Part shown: in pieces, positions 46,416 through 58,540 of the stretch
How the letters are laid out: every line of letters starts with the position of its first letter
How positions within the stretch are numbered: position 1 is the stretch's first letter
NCBI RefSeq assembly: GCF_964355755.1
Contig: NC_092677.1
Coordinates: 4,531,001 to 4,595,000 of the forward strand
Length of the DNA stretch: 64,000 bases
Source: Antedon mediterranea
Lineage: Eukaryota > Echinodermata > Crinoidea > Comatulida > Antedonidae
Direction: 5' to 3'
Position numbers and translations under genes: made by a program
The notes under the pieces: model-generated
What the model saw: the letters and a program-made list of their open reading frames with translations, nothing else
What the model was told of the DNA's origin: nothing
Database searches by the model: none

Positions 46416-47490
46416 AACTATATAATTGTAGTTTTTCTTTTAAACAATGGATGTGGGTGCAAATGATACGTTAAATAACATTTCATAGAAATTATTAGAG
46501 GCCTAGAATAGTACACATGTTTGTGGTCAGCAACATCCGTTTTTTAAGTACCATATTTTTAGACCAAAACAATATAAGACGAATCTGTTGTATTTTGAAA
46601 TGTTATACGTTTATAGAGTGACATGATATATTAATGGACGTTTATCTTAGTAAATATTTAGTAGAATGCTGCCACCAAGTTGTTCTAACACGATGCAAGT
46701 GTCTTGCGAATACATTGACTTACCACAATTAAATTGTAATGTAAATTATTGTTCCTTGAATTCATTTTTCTTAAATAGGCCTATGCCATTTTGATGTCAC
46801 GTATAGTATAGTTATTAACTTTTACTAAAATTATTGACCTGAAAAACTGTAATTTAAATCAAAACAATGGATTTTTGTTAAATTTAACAGTTTGTTTTAT
46901 CGTTTGTAATCTTTTGTTCGTTTATTTTTCCTACGGAAGTGAATAACTTGAAAACTTCAAATGGCCTATTCAAGTCTGTTTCAATTAATCTTCATTTGTT
47001 CATGTATTTGGGTTGTTAATACATCTATAATAATTATAATGACGTCACATAGTATCAAGCATGAAAAAACCTATGAACATTCAGGTTCTATTGGTTGCAG
47101 TCTTTTGTTTACGAATTCAAGAAAATAATTAATCGAACAAATTAACTTTTTAATGGAATGTAAACGTAGAAATGAATTACAATTTCTATATAAAATAGAG
47201 AAGAGAACTTTGTTTAATTCTATATTGCAGGAATATACGTCATAATAATGTGTAAACAGCATGTTTGTGGGAGGAAAACAACATGAGTTTATCATAATAT
47301 CAATGAATTATTTAATGTCTTTCTCATCTTCATGTCCCATAAATTAATTAAAATGTCTACTTAAGAGTAAACAAAATATTATTATTATTTTTAATTTTTT
47401 TCATTGTCATTATCATTACGGTATTATTAGTGTTATTACTATTATTATTATTATTTTTTTTTCTTTTTTAATACGGCCATACGGTTCTAG
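46416..47490. other. AT-rich spacer
   Basis: No exon, RNA gene or repeat family recognised; a few A/T and TTA microsatellite patches near 47400-47460. Confidence 0.5.
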
Positions 47491-47492
47491 GA

Positions 47493-47750
47493 CACCTACC
47501 CCCTAGACAGTTACCCCCGGATGGGTACCACCCGGACAACTACCCCCTTAGGACAACTACTCCCCGGACAACTACCCCCCTGACAACTACCCCCTTAGGA
47601 CAACTACCCCCTTAGGACAACTACCCCCTTAGGATAACAACCCCCCGGACAACCACCCCCTTAGGACAACTACCCCCTTAGGACAACTACCCCCCGGTCA
47701 ACTACCCCCGGTCAACTACCCCCCGGTCAACTACCCCCCCCCCCCCAATC
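47493..47750 (-). repeat. C-rich (minus strand G-rich) minisatellite
   Basis: Repeats of ACAACTACCCCCTTAGG with variants, ending in a poly-C run. It is the reverse complement of the arrays at 48630-49175 and 52951-53103. Confidence 0.9.
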
Positions 47751-47814
47751 TAAAAGTAGACAAATATATAGGACCGGTTTCTGTAAAAATGAAATCATCT
47801 GTTTTTAACGGGTG

Positions 47815-48005
47815 TTTCGAAACTAGAGACCCGAGACCAGAGACCTGACACGAGACCCAATACGTATATTAGGCTCTCCCTTTTCGTATAGTGGGGTCTC
47901 CCTTTTCGTACGTGGGTCTCCCTTTTCGTATATTTAGGTCTCCCTTTTCGTATTGGGTCTCGGGTCTCTGGTCTCTGGTCTCGGGTCTCTAGTTTCGAAA
48001 CACCC
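47815..48005. mobile_element. MITE with long inverted repeats (GGGTGTTTCGAAACTAGAGA)
   Basis: Left end GGGTGTTTCGAAACTAGAGA and right end TCTCTAGTTTCGAAACACCC are perfect inverted repeats. The flanks GTTTTTAAC and GTTTTTAAT could be a 9-bp target duplication with one mismatch, as in Mutator-like elements. The centre has four TCTCCCTTTTCGTA units. Confidence 0.75.
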
Positions 48006-48561
48006 GTTTTTAATCGATTATTCTGTTTAACAGCACGCTAGACCCTAGATGTGCTAGATTTAAAGTACCGTATTTATTGAAAAAAACGGCCTGGGCTGTT
48101 TATTGTTTAGGTGGTTTTTAGGTGGACATTTATTGGAAGAAAGTTGTTTATTCAATGGGAGGGGGTATAATCTAATGGAAATAGACGCCGATTATTCCAT
48201 ATGATGTGTCATGGGAGTGACATGGTCACCGTTTATTTGAGGGGAATTTATTTAAAGATCGCCGTTTATTCGGTGAGTGAACATTGAGGTCAAATATCAA
48301 AAGTGATATTATTCTTCAAGTGTACAAAAATACAAATGACAAATTTGAGACAAAAATTAATTCTTTTAAGACCAGTGGTTATCGAAGCATTGTCCTGACG
48401 CAAAAATTATTATTATTATTAGCAAACCCAGTCTTTACAGTAAATACATGGAGTACTATATAATACGTTTGACTATCCTATGATCATGTGTGACAATCTT
48501 CAGTTTATACCAGGCTATATTTATGTTCAATCTTTTACTTTTGTTTACAATAATGAATAGT

Positions 48562-48591
48562 AATTCGTCAAAGTAACGAATTGAAATATAG
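48562..48591 (+). mobile_element. Isolated Helitron family B-like 3' terminus
   Basis: AATTCGTCA-AAG-TAACGAATT hairpin followed by GAAATATAG and TT. One arm carries a mismatch and the body is not recognisable. Confidence 0.5.
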
Positions 48592-48629
48592 TTATTAATT
48601 CCTATTATACACTGTTGCAGAGTCAGGTT

Positions 48630-49175
48630 GTTGAATGGCCTGGGTGGTAGTTGTCCATCCGGGGGATAGTTGTTCTAAAGGGATAGTTTTCTGGGTGGTA
48701 GTTGTCCAGGGGTTAGTTGTCCTACGGAGGTAGTTGTCCTAAAAGATTTTTTGCCCTCGGAGTATTGTCCAGGTCCAGGAGGTAGTTGTCCTACGAGGAG
48801 TATTGTGTCAGAGGCAGTTGTCCGCGGGGTAATTACCCGGGGGGGGGGGGGGGTGTAATTCTCCGGGGGTAATTGTCAAGGGGTAATTGTTCAGGGGTAA
48901 TTGTTCCTAGGGGGTAATTGTCCGGGGGTAGTTGTCCAGGGGTTAGTTGTCCAGGGGTTAGTTGTCCTACGGAGGTAGTTGTCCTAAAAGATTATTTGCC
49001 CTCGGAGTATTGTCCAGGAAGTAGTTGTCCTACGGGGAGTATTGTGTCAGAGGTAGTTGTCCGCGGGGTAATTACCCGGGGGGTGGGGTAATTGTCCGGG
49101 GGGTAATTGTCCGGGGGTAATTGTTCCTAGGGGGTAATTGTCCGGGGGGTAGTTGTCCAGGGGGTAGTCGTCCTA
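48630..49175 (+). repeat. G-rich minisatellite
   Basis: Irregular repeats of GGGGGTAGTTGTCC and GGGGTAATTGTCC, including poly-G runs and an internal duplication of about 290 bases (48700 and 48950 blocks). Many G-tracts could form quadruplexes. Confidence 0.9.
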
Positions 49176-49710
49176 AGGGGCACAGCTGTTCCAGAAATAT
49201 GAATTAAGTGCAGCGCCCCCAACGTTTCATAGCGTTTTATGGAGTAGCGATTCCGAAAACATATTGTATACAAACCACATGAGGAACCCGGAAGCAATCA
49301 AGCATAAAACGACTGTTTTTTAATAGCCAATAAAAACAAATAAAGACCGCGAAAGTCAGAAAAATAATGAATATTCATTAGAACAACCCTGGATGAAGGT
49401 GAAAAACATGTTGTCGTCGTTTTATCACGTGGATTTTAAGAGGTAATGTAATTGAAAATTGTACACCCAACGCCAGTTTTTTTCTCAAGCGATACATTTA
49501 AAAAGTAGGTATAAATGTTGTTTTCCATATCAGTTTAAAAATAATTTTTTCTGTTGAATTCTTTGATTTAGTTGGATACTTTAGTTATCCTTGAATGTTT
49601 TAACAAGGATCGTATTCATATTGCCTGGCTGGATTTTTTCCTATGCTAGCTTATAATAGGCTATGCCCAGGCCCCATTGCGTGGTTAAAACCAGCTGTGT
49701 AAGACTAATG

Positions 49711-50640
49711 GCTGTTTATTTTTAACACGTAAACATGTATATTCGGAGGGCCTGAGTGACAGTTGACCTGTTATAAAGCTGATTAATTACTTGTTCCTGG
49801 TCCTAATTAAAAATTAGGCCTAGTCTAGGCCTAAGCTTTTTTAATAATCATTCATATTGGGAGAGGAGTACAGAGTAGGCCAGGCTACAGGCCTAGCCTA
49901 GTAGCCTAGCTAGGCCTATATAATAGGCTAGGCTACATCATCAGCAGGTTAAAGGCTAGCAGCCTACCTAGCATGTCTTAGTCAAAGATCTGTAATATAT
50001 TAATAGAAAGAAGATATAGAGTACTGTGACATTAGATATTTAATCATAAATGCATATTTCTTTCATATTTGTATTGTATATTTATTATTTTGATATGCAA
50101 TCACAATCTAAATCAGTAAATAACATCAATTTCCGTTATCAATCAATAATTATTAATATATAAACCAAATTAAAATAAAATAACTGTTTATTTTTAACAC
50201 GTAAACATGTCTATTCGGGGGCCTGAGTGACAGTTGACCTGTTATAAAGCTGATTAATTACTTGTTCCTGATCCTAATTAAAAATTAGGCCTAGCCTAGG
50301 CCTAAGCTTTTTTAATAATCATTCATATTGGGAGAGAGGAGTACAGAGTAGGCCAGGTTACAGGCCTAGCCTAGCTAGGCCTATACTATATATATGCTAG
50401 GCTACATCATCAGCAGGTTAAAGACTAGCAGCCTACCTAGCATGTCTTAGTCAAAGATCTGTAATATATTAATAGAAAGAAGCTATAGAGTACTGTGACA
50501 TTAGATATTTAATTATAAATGCATATTTCTTTCATATTTGTATTGTATTATATATGCAATCACAATCTAAATCACTAAATAACATCAATTTCCGTTATCA
50601 ATCAATAATATATATAAACCAAATTAAAATAAAATAGCTT
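49711..50640. repeat. Tandem duplication of a 0.46-kb segment
   Basis: 49711-50181 and 50182-50640 are near-identical direct copies: CTGTTTATTTTTAACACGTA, GCCTGAGTGACAGTTGACC, TACCTAGCATGTCTTAGTC, ending CCAAATTAAAATAAAATA. They differ by small indels, so the duplication is recent. Confidence 0.9.
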
Positions 50641-50849
50641 CCAAAAAATTAAATTCATTTACAATTCATATACCATTTGTTAAATATTTACAAAATCATT
50701 GTTCTAGCAATAACACAAAAAAATACTACCATTCATACAGTATACTGTACATAATAATATGCAATACTGTAACAATTAACTGAGAAATAGCAAACTATTC
50801 CTCAACTTTTCTCCACTTAGTTACCGACCTATTTACTTCATGCTGGATC

Positions 50850-51644
50850 TCAGGTGAAATAAACGTCAGATGTTACTTCATGATTTCCCACAAAACTTTT
50901 TCCATGGTACTGCTGTCGAGGAATTAATTTTTTCTAAATACCTCGTCCATTTTTGTACATAGAGGTCCAGTTTCAAATCTCTTGGTTCATAGTAGTTCAC
51001 TATATAAAATATATAAAAGAAATATGGCATTAATTTTTATAGTATTTGCATGTTTTAGACATAATTTGAAAGGTGTATAATGTAGGACTGACCAAGTCTT
51101 TGACCTCTTGTTCTTTTAGATTTAGTCTGTGGCCAGTCTCTGCAATCTTACTATGCTGTTTTGTCACAAGTGACACTGAGAGTTCATTTCTTAAATGCTC
51201 AAGATTCTCTTCTAAAGACTGGATTTTAATCATTGTACTTTGTAGCATGTCGATGTGCTGCAGCTTCTGATTTTCTCTTTCTGCTAGATGATCACCTGAG
51301 ATTAAACAATATTGGTCAACCAAATAAACGTCAATCTGCATAAAAAATGAGCATCAAAATTATTATATTTAAAAAATGTTAACAACTATTTCTTGTAGCA
51401 GATAATGATAATATATGGATAATTCATAGGAAAATATGTTCCAGCCAAAGGTTTGCTTTATTATGCATAAAAACAGGATAAACAATTTTGAAATTCTATG
51501 CTCAAAGGGACAATGTATATTTAAAGAGCAACTTGACCAATTGAGTTATTATGTAATGTCAATGTAAAGTTGAAACAACATTTGAATTTACCAGTCAAGA
51601 TGTCAGCATCCTGTCGCATGTTGAATATTATAACATATTGACAC
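50850..51644 (-). CDS. Probable small coiled-coil protein gene, minus strand
   Basis: Minus-strand exons with matching phases: 51644-51592 (contains an ATG at 51619), 51295-51093, and less surely two exons around 50990-50950 and 50895-50850 ending in TGA. The 203-base exon has a CAG acceptor and a GTCAGT donor and encodes a heptad-like helix rich in Leu/Glu/Gln/Lys (HLAERENQKLQHIDMLQ, SLEENLEHLRNELSVSL). The start MRQDADILTG joins it in frame. The total would be about 110 residues. A 5' UTR exon with donor GTAAGT may end at 52607. I do not recognise the family. The coiled coil and the compatible splice phases argue for a real gene; the last two exons are weak because one acceptor lacks a pyrimidine tract. 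Confidence 0.4.
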
Positions 51645-52606
51645 CTGGAAAAATAGTTGATTGAGGAAATATTTAATAAAGAAAAGAGGTATATTTATAA
51701 ATTACTGTAACAATTGTTTGTTTCGACAGTTATTTTATACTAACATTGTTCTTTAATATGAAGTACAAACACACATTTCATTGTTTGGAGTGTGTATTAA
51801 ACTTTCTAAGAGGTGGTTATGATTATTTACCTATCCTGTTTAATTCAATGTATACCAGGTATGGCCTAAAAACGCTGTGCGATATTGTTTTGCTTCTTTT
51901 TTTCACTTCCATGGTCTACAAAAGACTTGTAGGCCTTGAGATATCTACAGGCTTGAGGAACATTGTTGGTTCTGATGTCATCTTGATTACAAAAACAATA
52001 GATGCAACTGTACTTTCCTTTAAAAATAAATCAATTTTTAAATCTACAGTACTTCAAATTTTGTGTCCAAACAAATCCAAACAAGAGAGCTAATAGCCAA
52101 AATATTAAACCATTATTATGCTGTAAAAATGTATTAATATTATTAAGGCCTAGCCTAGGCTGTGACTGTCACTCAGTCACACCAGCTAGCCTAAAAATGC
52201 ACCAGGAAAGCAATAATTATTATTATAAACACATGCCATTAATTATTTGGTAACAGTTATAATGATTACATTTAGGATTAGGGTAATTAAAGGTTTAACT
52301 ATTACGAATTTTCTATGTTTCGGCCTAGCTTCATTCTAGGCCCACATTACTGTCACGGTCATCGCGGGCGTCAACGCACTTTCTAAGCCTATCGCCAAAC
52401 CGTTTTCTCGCCGATAACAATAACAATGTATAAAAGAGTTGCAAAATATGCGAGTTTTACTAAAAACTGAACCAGGCTATATTAACAAAACTAGTATTAT
52501 TTTGTTTATATAATAATGATGGACTATATTCTAGTTCGTTCTTTTTCTAAAAAAATGAATTATATCCAAAAATAAAGTAAAGAATACAATGATATTTTCT
52601 ACTTAC

Positions 52607-52700
52607 GATTGTTTACTATTTCATTACACAGTTTATCTCAACTTCCTGGTTTATGTGCGGGAGAGTATTTCAGTGAAATGGACAATATCCTCGTTTATTT
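52607..52700 (-). other. Candidate 5' UTR exon of the minus-strand coiled-coil gene
   Basis: On the minus strand a GTAAGT donor sits immediately below 52607. GC-richer sequence upstream (about 52860-52920) could be promoter. The link to the coiled-coil exons is by position only. Confidence 0.25.
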
Positions 52701-52950
52701 ATTAATTTATAGTAAAGAAACAAATAAAATATTTATTTTTTAATTGAACATACACTTTTTTTAATCGTTTAGTTTTGTATAAAATGTTTTTACTACATAA
52801 AAACTGACGATAGCGAAATTTAATTTGGCGTTCGCGAAATAATGGTTTGTAAACAAAAATTATATGTCCGCGCGACTCGGGGGAGCCTCGTCTGCTAACA
52901 CTGAGGGCGCTTGACTTTTTCTGATACCTTAACACTAGTTGAAACAGCTG

Positions 52951-53103
52951 TGGGGGGTAGTTGTCCTAAGGGGGTAGTTGTCCGGGAGGTATTTGTCCGG
53001 GGGTAGTTGTCCTAAAGGGGTAGTTGTCCTAAGGGGGTAGTGGTCCAGGTGGTGGTTGTCCGGGGGATAGTTTTCCGGGGGGTAAATGTCCAGGGGGTGA
53101 ATA
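52951..53103 (+). repeat. G-rich minisatellite, third array
   Basis: GGGGGTAGTTGTCCTAAG-type repeats directly before the 5S-headed SINE. False Pro-rich open frames arise on the minus strand. Confidence 0.9.
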
Positions 53104-53110
53104 TCCGGAT

Positions 53111-53470
53111 ACGCGGCCATACTGCGTTGAAACACCGGTTCTCGTCAGATCATCGAAGTTAAGCAACGTTGGGCCCGGTTGCGTTCTGGATGGGAGACCG
53201 TCTAGAAATCGTGGCGGGTGCTGTATATACTGGAGAGTGATGGTGTAATGGCAATATCGGACTAGCATGTGATAGGCATGGGTTCGAGGTTATCTGTACC
53301 ATACTAATTGCATCCTTAGGCAAGATGCTTTACTCTCATTGCCTAATCTGGTAGGCGCTGCACTGCTGGCTGCCGTGGGTCCGTGGAGGGCCTAATCCGA
53401 ATTTCCTCACTGAGGACAAATATTAATACAAAATACAAAATACAAATACAAAAATTAATATTTCTTGGCA
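53111..53470 (+). mobile_element. 5S rRNA/tRNA chimeric SINE
   Basis: 53111-53225 aligns end to end with eukaryotic 5S rRNA: GCGGCCATAC start, GAAGTTAAGCAACGTTGGGCC (box A), TGGATGGGAGACCG (box C) and GGGTGCTGTA end. It is followed by a tRNA-like part (GTGTAATGGC and B-box-like GGTTCGAGG). A central domain follows with TTAGGCAAGATGCTTTACTC and GGCTGCCGTGGGTCCGTGG, then an A-rich AAAATAC-repeat tail. This order matches 5S-headed DeuSINE-type elements such as AmnSINE1. Several mismatches to 5S show it is not a functional rRNA gene. Confidence 0.75.
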
Positions 53471-53611
53471 AAATACAATTTTAGTACTTCATTTTGTTTG
53501 TTTGTTAGCACGATAGCGCCTACAATTTTCAAGTTATCATTCTGAATTTTTCGGTGTAAATAGGTAGATACTTACAGAACATGTCTATTGAAATTTAAGA
53601 AAATCGATTGA

Positions 53612-53797
53612 ATGAGCAAGCCAACAATTATTATTAGAATATTTAATGTCGTAATTACATTTATAATTTGTTTAGCAAGATTGTTGTTTTTATCTTTATT
53701 AAAATAAGTATTTAAATTGAAAAAAAAATACCGTTCTTGTTATCTCTCATAAAATGGCCTTCGTCATTTAAGATTTAAGAATACGTAAAATATTTAC
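53612..53797 (+). pseudogene. Displaced fragment of MATE last exon and 3' UTR
   Basis: Matches MATE2 40786-40960: TGAGCAAGCAAACAATTATT region, ATTTATAATTTGTTTAGCAAG, then a 3' UTR block. About 60 bases from TTGTTATCTCTCATAAAATG to CGTAAAATATTTA are identical, whereas the coding part has substitutions. No upstream exon is nearby, so it is a fragment without function as a transporter. Confidence 0.8.
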
Positions 53798-54419
53798 TCT
53801 TGACTTCGGTTTATTAAATGATTTTTTTAAATTAAATTTGAATAGTTTGAATTGAACTAGGCCTAAACTAGATTGTACAGTGTATGGACGGTACAGCTAG
53901 TACACAAGCAGTCATTGGTTATAAGGAACAAATTTTTGGGGTTTTAAATAAAATTAAAAAAATATAATTGCTGGATGAATATTATTATTTACGTATACTG
54001 CTTGGTATTATATATTACACAATTGTATATATACCATGGGAAAATAATATAATATATTATATATAGTTGTTTTTTTTTAAGGCCAACTACATAATATAAA
54101 CAATTATTTGATATTTGTATGGACGTACCACCGAAAGGACGGTATGTGCCATTGTTCTAAAGTGAGTGCCAATAAATACTGAAGCACATTCTATTTGTAT
54201 TTATTTAACACTTCATTTAATGTCTTATTACTACATTATTTATTATTAAATTAACAGTATGCCCTCCACATGTTAGAAATAGTTTGATACGTGTGGTAAA
54301 AAGATAATTTCAACTCTTTCATGTTTGTGACACAAGTACAATTAGAAATGTCCCCCTCTATAGTTTACCTAAAATTTGGAAATTGTTTGATTTTGAAGTT
54401 TGTTGTTTTGATACCCCAG

Positions 54420-54607
54420 CAGCAGAGAGCGGAAGTGGTAGAAAAACCATTGTGTCATGGTTGGCCTCTAACACATGGACAGACAACTCAGATTAAAGAA
54501 TGCTTTGGCAATGTTTGTGAACTTCGTCATTTAATTACAACTTTCATTTTACCTGATATTACTATTATTGATCTTTATACGGATTTTTGAAATTATTAAA
54601 CAGCAAG
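54420..54607 (+). other. Candidate + strand exon (terminal coding or non-coding RNA)
   Basis: A CCCCAG acceptor and CAAG/GTGAGT donor bound 188 bases. One frame stays open to a TGA at 54588-54590 (…PLCHGWPLTHGQTTQ…). No family is recognised. A second candidate exon, 61424-61495 (TTGTAG acceptor, CAG/GTAAGA donor), lies further down and could belong to the same transcript, but it lacks a clear open frame. Confidence 0.2.
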
Positions 54608-56224
54608 GTGAGTTGTTTTATTTTTTAAATTAAGGTTAATTGCAAAGTATTTTGTGTATTTTATTATTAAGTTCAGGCCTGGCCTGGCTAGCTACTAGTT
54701 AGTAGTACTAGCTAGCCTAGCCCCTTGGCCTAGGCCTAGAGGTCTAGAGGACTCTGAATCGCAAAACCCCGCGAAAAGTTTTTGCACAGGACGGACCTGG
54801 CCATTCGGCTACTTAGTAGGCCTTCCAATGCTAACTTAATAGTAAGTGCAGATTTGGCTGGCAGTGACTTACCTCATCCAAATGCAGTTATTTTCTGTGT
54901 ACAAAATGAGAAGTGTTCTCTAGGCCTAAAAACCCTAGCTAGGCCTATGCTAGTAAAGTATTGTGAAGGCTAACAAGATATGCAATTTATATTTTAGGTG
55001 TAGGCCTATGTGTTTGTGCCTTCTTTATTTATTAGTTTTAGACTAAAATAGAGTTAGAATGTAGATAGTTCTTATCTTAATTCTAAGCCTACACAATGTA
55101 GGCTAGTGTGTTCTGCATTCTTAAATTAATAAATAAAATCACAGAAGTTTAGGTCAAAACTTTCCTCTTTTTGGTAGAAAGAAATTATTTGATTAAACAT
55201 TGTGGAGAAAAATTTTCACTAATGAAATGGTCTTGATTTATTAAAAATTATGTAATTTGGTTTATGATTTCATTATGCATTCATTTTTACTGAGCAATCT
55301 GTTACCAGCTACATTTCATATTTTCAACATATCATATTTGACCTTTGATGGAATTTGACCTTGATATACAACATTCCATTAGGATGGCAGCTGCTAGATG
55401 TAACCATGGTTATCACCATGGAGATACATTGACTTAAATTCATGGGTCCTGTTGAGAGGATGAAGAGCTATACATGTTCCATAGCAATTTCAGTCAATTT
55501 TGTTTATGTTTTTAATAATTTGACTGTAATCGATGAAATTATGTCATGTTTTTTTTTAACCAGAACAGCAGGCACACATCTGCTAGTTTGCACTTGTTTT
55601 TAGAGTACCAACTAAAGCAGAAAATAGAATAATTTAATTTGTGACAGTTATCAGTAGCACACTGTGGTGTCTTCACAATAAAGACAGAAATTTTTTTAGG
55701 TATTTGTTTACAAATTCAATCTGAATCACAATTTTATTTGGTAGTTATAGGCCTACAGTGTCGTCCTGCAAAAAGCTGGACAGTTTCCAAAATACATGTT
55801 AATATAGTACGTTCTCTCTCTCTTTCTCCCCTTCGTTGATGTTCACATTAGTAGCTAATTTGTTGTGCAGCTGATGGTAGTGTGAATTGAAGTGAGTTTA
55901 AATATCATAGTTTGCAAGGCTATAACTCTAGCATATCAAATATTATTTGATTCATAATGTCATTCTGTTTCACTACTTCACCTAGTGACAATAGGGTTAA
56001 ACACTTTGACCATATTTAACACGTGTAAACGTGATTATCACCTTCCAAGTGATTGCATGTCCCTGAGATTGTTTTAAAAATAGAAATAAAACTGATACTG
56101 TACATCAAGTGGCTATTTATAACATCCATCTGTCCATTTTACAATTGTAATTTTGATGCCTTTGTAGTGTAAGACCTCCATGGTGTAAGTAAGTCCATCC
56201 ATTCATAATTCTTAACAACCCATG

Positions 56225-56570
56225 TTAACTAAGTACACATTGTATACTGTGTTCTATCAATTCAAATATAATCCAAAATTGCCATCTTCATGTTTGATTT
56301 GATGACATCATCATACCAAAAAATTAGAATGTAATTGTGGGTCCTGTAATTTCACCTACAGTATGCTTATTGCTATGTATCAATATAATCAATAATATTC
56401 CATACTGTATTTGTAGGCCCAATTCAGCCCTATATGTTTCAGGTCATGGGATGGCTTCATCAAATTTCTGGGCATGTATTGTATGTGTAAGTTTACAGTA
56501 AATGCTGGTAAAATTCATAAATCAAAGATCATCTATACATAATTGTTCAAAGTGATGAAATAAATTGTAG
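56225..56570 (+). mobile_element. Degenerate Helitron family B relic (3' part)
   Basis: Preserves the order CATCATACCAAAAAATT, GTGGGTCCTGTAATTTCACCTA, then GATCATCTATA and a decayed hairpin (TTGTTCAAAGTGATGAA) ending TTGTAG/T. Much more diverged than the intron copies. The body may extend left to about 55300. Confidence 0.6.
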
Positions 56571-56974
56571 TTAAATAAAAATATTATTTTTAAAGATATG
56601 ATTATATTTCATACTGTCATTTTACTATTGTAATTTTTGATACATAATAGTACATCTGCCTCCCAGCTGCTAAAATGTATGGTAAACTACAGTATGGCAG
56701 TAGTTATGGCCATTACGCACGTCATGCCTATTATTATCACTGCCATTTTAGGCCAATTAGAGTAGTTGTTAAAACATTAGCATAATATTATATAAATAAC
56801 TCTGAATTTTATTATATAAATTCACAAAGAGAAACAAAGTCTGGATTTTTATCTGCAAAGATAAACAAATCATTCATGCTTTTTATATCATATTTTAATA
56901 CAGAGTAGTAGTAAAGGAATTATCAATATTTAATAAACTTGGCATTACTTTATAATAATAAATATAAAGTTTAA

Positions 56975-58507
56975 CTAGACATGTAACTCGTCACTTTGAC
57001 GAGTTTGGTTATCCGCCGCGCAAGTGGTGCAACATTAACATTAAGGGGATATGTTGAGGACAAAAGGAAGTGTTCACGTTGGCATTATGACCTGAACTGA
57101 AGAATATGATATGTTGTTATTGCTGAATTTTATTATTTAAATTCATATATAGTATACACAGTATAATCTGTATCCATATCACATACAGTGTAGAATAGGT
57201 GAAATTACGGGACCCGCTATTTATTGCAATTTTTAACATGTTGACGGTTTTAAAATGAAACGCGAAGGTAGCAATTCCGAAAGGAAATTATCTCAGCAAC
57301 AACGTATTAGCGTGTAGAAGAAATTTGAATACGTGAAATATTGATGCGCGCTCTTTTAAATGTAATGAATTATGACGCAAAAGATGAAAATACGACCTTT
57401 TTTATTTAACTGGCCATATGATGACGTCACAACATCCGATTGGCAAAATTTTTACATAATTTCGTATCTACAATCAAATAGCTTTCAGAAAAAGTTTTAA
57501 TCGTGATTATCACATTTTATTCTTACGAGCTATAACAGATTAAAATTTACTGTAAAGATGAAATTAATGCCACACGTGATTTCAATTTTTAGGCATGATG
57601 ACGTCATAAAAATTAAAATATTTTTAACTCATGCGAAAGATAGTTTATAGACATAGGCAATATCAAAATTGGGGTGAAAATGGAAAACGGATAAGTGGAG
57701 ATGCGCTCTATTCAATGTGATGAGCTATGACGAAAGATACAAAAATCCTAAATTTTATATTCGCGTGGCCATACGATGACGTCACAATGTCCGGTTAGCC
57801 ATGTTACTACCTGATCCGATATCTACAACTCATCTACTTCCAGAATATGCCATCCACAAAAAGTTGACCGTCTAGTTTAGAAATTACGACTGTTTAAAAA
57901 AAGGCATAATTTTGACGAATTTTTGAACTTTTTCATCAAAAACGCGCCCAAATTGTCCAATTCGACGTGCTCGTATGACGTAACTTTAAGTCGAAATTGT
58001 TTAAAAGTTGGTAAAATTACTAGAAGAGGCTGGAAAAACATAAGTCACGCGAAAAAAATACGTTTTCAATGCTACGTGCGCACCGCACACGTAAAAATGT
58101 GCGCACGCGTGGGAATTTTTGACATGCTTAAAACGACATAAAACGCGTAGAAAGTTGATTATAAATTAATTTTGCGCATTTTGAAATTTTAAATACGCGT
58201 GCGCGCGTAACTTTGTGTAAAACACGCAATTTTTTTTCAACAGAAAGTTAGCGCATGATATAAATTAAACTTTTGCAAAGTTTCACTTTAAAATGTTATT
58301 TGGTTTTCGACATATGTTAGATACGAGAAAATCGTTAAATCGCGCGTACGTCACGTTGCGCAATTGTAAACATCATGAAAAGCTTCGCTTGACGACGTTA
58401 CATAAATGTCAAAATGTTAACATAGTTACCGAAATGTTATGTTTGCGAGTTTTAGAGAAAAGCGTTACACAAAAATCATACAGAAAGAAAGAAGAAGAAT
58501 AAAAAGT

Positions 58508-58540
<33 letters not shown>

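Noticed and set aside
51746-52093. 115-residue + strand frame
   Set aside because: No recognisable domain, no splice context, AT-driven composition, and it lies within the span of the probable minus-strand gene.
53111-53225. Functional 5S rRNA gene
   Set aside because: Several substitutions and an insertion relative to animal 5S, and it is fused to a tRNA-like part and an A-rich tail, so it is a SINE head.
52935-53268. Proline-rich minus-strand frames
   Set aside because: Translation of the G-rich minisatellite and the 5S-headed SINE.
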